DNA of 64,000 bases. Source: Hyphodiscus hymeniophilus. Its lineage: Eukaryota; Ascomycota; Leotiomycetes; Helotiales; Hyphodiscaceae. The stretch covers positions 682,001-746,000 of the forward strand of contig VNKQ01000020.1 in the NCBI GenBank assembly GCA_016508695.1, given 5' to 3'. The position numbers and the translations under genes were made by a program. The notes beneath the pieces are model-generated. The model saw only the letters and a list, made by a program, of their open reading frames with translations, had not been told where the DNA came from and ran no database searches. Positions 57,001 to 64,000 of this stretch are shown piece by piece (the stretch's first letter is position 1; each line of letters starts with the position of its first letter).

Positions 57001-58649
57001 ATAATAAAAGGGCAAAAATAAAAGAGTATTTAAAGTACTTTTCTAAGTATATATTAAATACTTAGTTAAATATATTATGTTTAATATATATAAAATCTAA
57101 GTACTTTAACTTAAAAAAGTAATTATTATAAGGGATATAACCTTTAATAAAACTAAATTCTATATTCCTAATTAGAAAATATAAGAGTAATAGCCCTTAA
57201 TAAGTACTAAAGCTATTATTTCTTTAATTAAAGAGTATTAAATTTAAGATATTACTAGTAAAATTATTAAATATCTTCTTATAAACGAGATACTCTCTTT
57301 TAAAAGAGAAGTTATAATTATATTAAATAATCTTATATACGAGATTCTAAAAGATAAGCTTTTAAGTAAAGATAATAAAAATTAAAACTTAAAAGTAAGT
57401 AAAGAAATTAGACTTTTAACTCTTAAACAAATACTTAAGCTAATAAACTTATAAATAAAAATTAAGAGAAGTAATAACGATTATTTATTTAAAAGAATAC
57501 TTATAATTAATAATTATATTAATAGCAAATTAAATAAAAATATAATTACTCGAGGATTAGCTTAGTTATTAAACGAGTACCTAAGTATAAATAAATAATT
57601 AATCCCTTAAGTAATTATATATTAATCTAAGGAATTACTTAGCCTAATATAAAGTAAATTTAGCTTTAGTAATTATAAAATAGTTATAAGTAATAGTCTC
57701 TTAGTAATAAAGAGTAGGCTTTTAGGCAATACCCTAATAATAAGAGTCTTAAATTATAAAATATACTAATTAAGTAAATTAGAATAATAAGTATAAAAAA
57801 ATTAATAGCTTAAGTTGCGAATTATCTTTAAAGAAGATTTAAATAAAGACAAACTAAATATATTATATATTACTTTAATATATACCTCGATTTTAAGATT
57901 AAGCTAAGAGTAATATAATAAGTTTTTATTAATATTTTAAAGGGACTTAAGCTATAAAGAATAAGTCTAAATAATATATATAATAATCTTTACTTTTGTT
58001 TTAATAAATAATACTTCGAGAAAAAAAATACTTTTAGCTTTAAAAAAAGTTTATTAAAAAGATTTTCTAAAAGTATTAAAGTTATAAAGTAATCTTAAGA
58101 TATACAAATATAATAATTACTCTATTTAAAATATAAGATTAGAAATTAAGAATTTAAAGCTAAAAAACTATTAAAGACAAATTAAAGTAAGCTTAGTTAA
58201 TTTAAAGGCTATTTCTCTAAAATAAGTCTTTACTTATAAAGTAAACTTAAATAGTTTTGTAATTTACTATAAGTCTCGGATTATTATTTATAATAATTTC
58301 TAAGAAAAAGATTTAATTATTTTTATATATATTACTATACTCGTTACTTATTTATTTCGAGTAATTATAACTATTATAGCTTACTTTAATCTTAAAATTA
58401 AATAATATAATATTATTAATACTTTTATTAATACTTTATAAAATAATAAAAGAGTATAAGTAATATATTAGCTTCTTTTAGGCTTTAAGAAAGTAAGGTT
58501 TTATATAGAGATTAACTAAGCTTTATATAGCTTATAAGACTTTCTAGCTCTTTAATATTAAGACTTCTCTTTAATAATTAAGTCTTTTAAGTTAATTTAA
58601 AATAAAAAAGAGCTATATCTTTTTTATAACTTTACTCGATAAATCTTTA

Positions 58650-58675
58650 TAGTCTTTTATATAAATAATATATTA
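58650..58675 (+). pseudogene. Copia reverse transcriptase core, mutated
   Basis: Plus-strand reading IFIVFYINNILIL: the copia active-site box with Asp-Asp now Asn-Asn. Confidence 0.85.
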
Positions 58676-59453
58676 ATCTTATATTATAAAAGAAATAAGT
58701 AAAAAGTATATAAGTTTATTAAGAAACTAAAGAAGTTATATAAGTTTTGGGACTTAAAAGATATTTAATAGTTTTTAAGTAGGTATTTATATAATTAGAG
58801 ATTAAAATAATAAGACGATTTCTTTACTTTATAATACTTATATTAAAAAGATTACTCGAAAGTTTAATTTAATTAAATAAAAATGTTTATTTATATTACT
58901 CTTAAGAACTAAGCTTATTAAAAACCTAGAGATAATAATATTAAGCTTTATTAAAGTATATTAAGAAAAAGTAAGATTAGTTTTTTATATTATAATTATA
59001 ATTAAAATAAATATTATTTTTACGACCTCTTAACTCTCTTAATTCTTAATAAACCCTAATATATAATATATAAAAATAATTAATTGGGTAATTAGATATC
59101 TTTAAGGAACTTATTATCTTACTATTTAATATAAAAAAAGCTTAGAAAGCTAGTTACTAATTGTATTAAATATATTATTTATAAATAATATTAAAACTTA
59201 ATAATTATCTTATAAGTATATAATATTCTTATTTAAAGGACTTATTACTTAAAAAGTAACTCGATAGTTAATAGTATTAACGTTTATTACTTAAATAAAG
59301 CTTTTAAGAGTAGAGTATATAATTAAAGAAACGATAGTATTATAATAATTTTTTAAAGAGATTAAACTCTTACTCGAAGACTCTTAAACAATCTTTTATA
59401 ATAATTAATAAATAATTAAACTAATTGTAAGAGAGAATAAGAGAATTATAACT

Positions 59454-59570
59454 AAGTTATAATATATAAATATTTAAAATATATAGCTTTATTAAGAGTA
59501 TAAATTTAAAACGTTCGAAGTAATATACTTATCGACTAGTAAAATACTAATAAATAAGCTTACTAAAAAT
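59454..59570 (+). pseudogene. Copia RNase H and pol C terminus, mutated
   Basis: The stop-containing plus-strand frame keeps the spacing and surviving residues of the copia RNase H end. FEVIYLSTSKILINKLTK follows. Stops fall where Arg or Gln codons are expected. Confidence 0.75.
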
Positions 59571-60754
59571 CGCCCTAAGTATAAGTTTAAGTATTCCTAA
59601 GCTTTATTAAATCTATAAGATATATATAAAAAGATTAAAGATTTTAAGAAAGTATAAGATCTAAAGTATTAATTATATAAAAGTATTAATTAATTAGTAT
59701 CTAGTAAGTAAATATTAAATAAATCTCTAAGGATTAGACTAAGTATTTAATTAGAATAGTTAAGAATTAGAGATTAGTAATTAAATATCTTTTAAATATT
59801 AATAGATTTTATTAAGATTTTAACTAAATATTACTAGGATTAGTTAAATTAATAGAATATTTAGTAAGATATTAGTAGGACTATTATAAAATTCTATATA
59901 AATACTAGTAAGATTAACTAAAAGGGCTAAGTAGAGTTTTCTATATTATAAAACTATAATATAATAAAATAATATAATTAATAATTATATATTATATTTT
60001 ATAAGTTATTTATTTTATAGTTAAGGAACTTTAATAAATTAATACTTATTTAAGTATTATTACTAAGTTACTTTAATATAAAAAAAAGAAGAATAAAAAC
60101 ATATTATAAAAGATTACTTAATATTTCCCTAGATTATTAGTAGATTATTCGCTACTTTAACTACTTAGACTACGTATAATATCTATATAAGTAATAAAAG
60201 TATAAGTAAGTATTTCTTACTTACTAGTCTTTAAACTAATAAAACTAAAAGAAAAAGAACTAATATATTAAGGAATAAGACCCTAGTTATTATTATTATC
60301 TTTACGTTAATAAGTACTAATTCCTAGAGCGCGATTAATAGGATTAATAAAATTACTAATCTTTAGTATAGTCTAAATAATAATCTTTAATTATTTTATT
60401 TTTTATATAAAGATTAGTATTAATTAATTAAACTTAATATTTAATATACTTTTCGATTAAAACTCTAATTAGCTTTTTAATAAGAATACTTATTATAAAA
60501 TAGTTAAGTATATAAAAGAATATTAGTAAGGATTAAAGCGCAAGAGTATATATAATATTAGTAATACTAATTACTATATAATATAACGGAATTCTTAAAG
60601 TAATAATTATTAGATTTTTTAGCTATTAAAGAAAACAAATAACTAAGGCAAGATTAATCTCGCTAAGTATTAAGACTATAAGTAAGACTATAAGAATAAT
60701 AAGAAAGAGTATCTAGAATATAATTGTTTAAAATAAAAGAATAAAGACTAAAGC

Positions 60755-62265
60755 AAGTAATCTAATTATATAAGTAGCGAGTAAGACTATTATCTAGACG
60801 AGTAATAAAAATAAGAGTTAGTATAAGTAATAAGCGTAAAAGCTAATAATAGCAATTATATAACTTAGTAAGAGATAAGATTAAATTGTCTTTATTTTTT
60901 TCTTTTTATTTTTTTTAGCTTTATTTTCCTTATCTTCTTTTTCTCTATTATTATTATTATTATTATTGCAATTATTAGTAAGAGAAGAGAGAAATTAAAA
61001 GAGATTATTAGATTTAATAATAAAAAGATTAATAAGTATCTTTACTTAAAGCTCTTTATTAAAGCCTTATATATTAAAAAGGTTAGTTATATTAATTATT
61101 AAAATATAAGATATTAATTAAATAAAGTATAAGAATTAAACCCTAAATTCGGACGAAGATAATCGATTACTCGTATTATTACTTATACTATTACTTATAT
61201 TAATAATTAATAAGAAGATAGAAGAGTTATTAATAAAATAGTAATAATATACTATTATAGTAATAGTTAAAGTTAACGTTATTATTAGGCTAGCTAGACT
61301 AGACTATAGTCTTTAGACTAGACTAGACTAAACCGTCTAACGGTCCGCAAAAATTATTTGGGACCGAACTATTTATATAATAGTCCCTAAATTTATTTAA
61401 GACTAGACTATAATAATCCCAAAAAAATTTAGGGAGATTGTTTATAATTTAATTAATTAAATATTAATTATTTTTTAATTTTAAATATTATATTATTACT
61501 CTTAAGTATTACTTTATAACTTTTATATAAAAACTTTTTTAATTTTATATACTAATAAAGATAGTCTAATTATTTATAATAGTTTAGACTAAACCGAATT
61601 ATTTATAGACTAGACTATAAGACTATAGTCTAAATACGGTCCCTAAAACCCTAAATTTTGAGACCGGACTATTTTACGGTCCCTAAAAAACCCTACGGTC
61701 TAGACTAGACCGGACTATCGGCCAGCCTAGTTATTATTTATTATTATTATTAGAGATTAAAGGTCGCAAGATCGCGATTTTATACTTATAGCCTAATTAG
61801 CTACGCGCCTACTAATATAATTAAAAGCGTATTAAGTTACTAGATTAATTAAAGTAATTATAAAGATTAGACAATATATAAAGTTTACGTTATTTATACT
61901 ATTTGTATTATTTATATTATTTATAAGACTAAGAGATAAAAGAGATATTAGTTAGAGCTAATTATAATACTAGTTATTACTAAGTATAAAATCTTTAATT
62001 AAATTAATTATTACTTTAAGTAATTAAACAAAATAAATACTAATATTTACGACTCGAAATCTATATATATATAAAGTATAAGGAACTTACTTATAAGCTA
62101 TATAAGTAAATATATACTATATCTTATAATCGACTTCGAATACAAGTATATATTCTAATATATTAAATTATAATTATTCAAGGAATATAAGGGATTAAAG
62201 ATTACAAAATAATAGTTATTATAAAATAAAAGGTTTCTAGACTTTTCTATAATAACTAAGGGGTA
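60755..62265 (+). repeat. Post-pol region of the copia element, second copy of 33482-34569
   Basis: It aligns with the fragment at 33482-34569, including a pyrimidine-rich tract and (TTA)n run (60890-60975 versus 33620-33725). The 444-bp MITE interrupts this copy. No domain was recognised on either strand. Confidence 0.8.
61286..61729 (+). mobile_element. 444-bp hAT-like MITE, copy in the copia 3' region
   Basis: Same 444-bp length as 53486-53929. The exact 8-bp target duplication GTTATTAT lies at 61278-61285 and 61730-61737. The homologous position without insertion is at about 34037-34044, where GTTATTAT occurs once. Its right end keeps more C and G than the other copy. Confidence 0.92.
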
Positions 62266-62530
62266 TATTATAAAATTAAGGCTTAATTAATCTTATAGTT
62301 ATAAAATATCTAATTATACTTATTAAATATTTAGTTATATTTTATAATTATCTAAGTTTTATTTAAGTACTTATTTCGCTAAGATTTATAAAAGTAATTT
62401 AATACTTAGAAAGAGACTTACTTTTTCTTCTTTTTTCTTTAGACTAGATAATACTTAATATATACTTACTCGAGTAGTTTTTTCTTATAACCTTTCTTCT
62501 TTAAAGATTAGACTAATTATTTATATAATA
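62266..62530 (+). repeat. Copia 3' LTR (265 bp)
   Basis: Aligns with the 5' LTR and with the four LTR copies at 34570-37624. Followed by TATTA. Confidence 0.9.
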
Positions 62531-62535
62531 TATTA

Positions 62536-64000
62536 TTATAGATTACAAATTCTTAATTAGCCTAATAAAGATATATAAGACGATATATAATATAATACGC
62601 GTATACTAAAAGCGTATTAAAGAAAAGAAACTAGTACTCTTATTATCTAGAGGCCTTATAAGAGTTATTATAAGTAAGATAAAGGTTATAATATATATAA
62701 TACTCGAGGAATACTCTTAGTATTATTAAGATAAACTAGTCGATTTTCTCTTTAAAGTATATAATATTATAATTACTTAATAAACTATTATAAAAATATT
62801 ATAACGTTTAAATATTATATAAAAGAAGCTAAAGGTTAAAGTAATATAACGTAATATAAAGTTATAAAATATATAATAATATACTATTTAAGAGTTCTCT
62901 ATTAATTAAATTATTTATATTAATAAAAATAAAAGTAATAATCGATTAAGTAATCGTATATATAGTTAAGCTAATAAAAGAGTAAGAGCTATTATATAAT
63001 AGTTTCTTATAAGTAAGGAAAGAGTCTCTATTCTTATAGCCTATATAATTACTAATTACTTTATATTAATTACTTTTCTTAATACTTATACCTTAAAGAT
63101 ATTTAAAACCTTTATAATCGAGTATCTTCTCCCGACTTATAACCCTTATTCTTAGTCTCGATTAATTATTATTTTAAATAATACGCTTATTTATTACTTT
63201 ATACGCGAGATAATCAAACGAGTATATAAAGAATTAAGAATATAGTTTCTTTAGCTTTTACTTTATTCCCTAGACTTTAACTTAATTAAAGAGAGTTTTT
63301 CTAACTTTAAAGTATTTATTTAATAGTATTACTATAGTTATTAGTCTTAATTCAATTTATATTAAGGGTTCTTTAAATAAGTAATATAGTAAGTTAAATT
63401 TGGGAAAAAAGTAGCTATAAGAGTTATTATATACTTATAGAATATTAGTATACGAGAAAAGATTAAGGAAATTAAAGATTTAGTACTAGAAAATAAATAG
63501 TTTTAATACCTAGTATATTATACTAATAGTAATAAAATAAGTACGTTTTAATTAAGTAATACTAAAAGTAAATTTAAATATATATATATATTAAATTAGA
63601 TTTTTTTATACCTTTAATAATAGCGAGTTTCTAAATCCCTTTCGATTTTGCCCTAATCCCCTTATTAAATTCTAGAGTTATAAAGATATCTTATAAATAT
63701 AAGAAAAGAGAAATAATATAAAAAATCTAAGAATAACCCTATTATTTTACCCCTTTTTATTAATTACTATTACTTTATAATATCTCTTAACTAAAGTCTC
63801 TAGAATTAGGCTAATTATAAGGGTTATAAATCGTTTCTCTCTCTTAAATATTATTTGGATTTAAATCAAATTAAAATAATCTTAGAGATAAATATAATAA
63901 TTATACTTTTCTTATCGAATTTAGCCCCTTAACTACTAGATAAGTACGTGAGCGTTAAGCCTTTTCTAAAGCGTTAAAAGCTTAAATCTTATATTAGATT
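62536..64000. other. AT-rich sequence continuing past the window
   Basis: Stop-riddled AT-rich sequence beyond the copia target duplication. Probably an older transposon, not identifiable by eye. Confidence 0.5.

Larger units (their letters stand above)
53338..62530 (+). mobile_element. Full-length copia-type LTR retrotransposon, degenerate, with two MITE insertions
   Basis: The LTRs are 265 bp once the MITE in the left one is removed (53338-54054 and 62266-62530). The 5-bp target duplication TATTA is exact (53333-53337 and 62531-62535). Net length is about 8.3 kb. On the plus strand the RT box at 58650-58675 reads IFIVFYINNILIL, with both Asp changed to Asn. At 59454-59500 a stop-riddled frame keeps the spacing of the copia RNase H region, followed at 59505-59570 by FKTFEVIYLSTSKILINKLT, characteristic of the copia pol C terminus. 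About 2.7 kb follows pol before the 3' LTR, unusually long. The element is dead. Confidence 0.9.

Overview
The window is nuclear DNA of a filamentous ascomycete (Pezizomycotina). The genes carry 44-63 bp spliceosomal introns and include fungus-specific families (UstYa/DUF3328, DUF3435, fungal wax-synthase-like MBOAT proteins, Cti6-type PHD protein). Gene pockets of normal composition alternate abruptly with AT-rich, TpA-rich, stop-riddled blocks of dead transposons, the signature expected of repeat-induced point mutation (RIP). A leotiomycete-like, TE-rich genome fits, but the exact taxon cannot be read from this sequence.

Layout. (1) 1-2650: five-exon DUF3435 (tyrosine-recombinase-like) gene on the minus strand, running off the left edge, with a decayed C-terminal piece of a second copy just upstream. 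(2) 2660-19550: AT-rich block. A gypsy-like gag relic (minus strand) is split by a copia element (3441-15331, TSD AGTTC), which is itself split by a gypsy element (4156-10729, TSD AGTCT). (3) 19560-33480: gene island with a wax-synthase-like acyltransferase, a cti6-like PHD-finger gene, a divergent conserved gene of unknown function, and a divergent pair for mitochondrial leucine breakdown, isovaleryl-CoA dehydrogenase and the beta subunit of methylcrotonoyl-CoA carboxylase. The last has a one-base C-terminal frameshift. (4) 33482-42600: AT-rich block with fragments and tandem LTRs of a large copia family, an unmutated 531-bp TA-target MITE, a 352-bp MITE family with 8-bp target duplications, a 709-bp inverted-repeat element nested in one of these, and a palindrome-rich unclassified repeat. 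(5) 42600-46690: small pocket with two divergent UstYa-family genes. (6) 46690-47390: AT-rich. (7) 47390-50980: pocket with a DUF924-like gene and a secreted six-bladed-propeller (SMP-30-like) protein. (8) 50990-64000: AT-rich block with simple repeats and a full-length copia element (53338-62530, TSD TATTA) carrying two insertions of a 444-bp hAT-like MITE. One insertion has its empty site preserved elsewhere in the window.

How the genes relate. IVD makes 3-methylcrotonyl-CoA, the substrate of MCC, and the two genes share a 301-bp bidirectional promoter. The UstYa pair and the propeller protein belong to families often found among tailoring enzymes of fungal secondary-metabolite clusters. 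They sit in two small pockets between transposon blocks, but no core synthase or precursor peptide was recognised. Exon structures were deduced by hand from reading frame, GT-AG signals and family resemblance. No database search was run.
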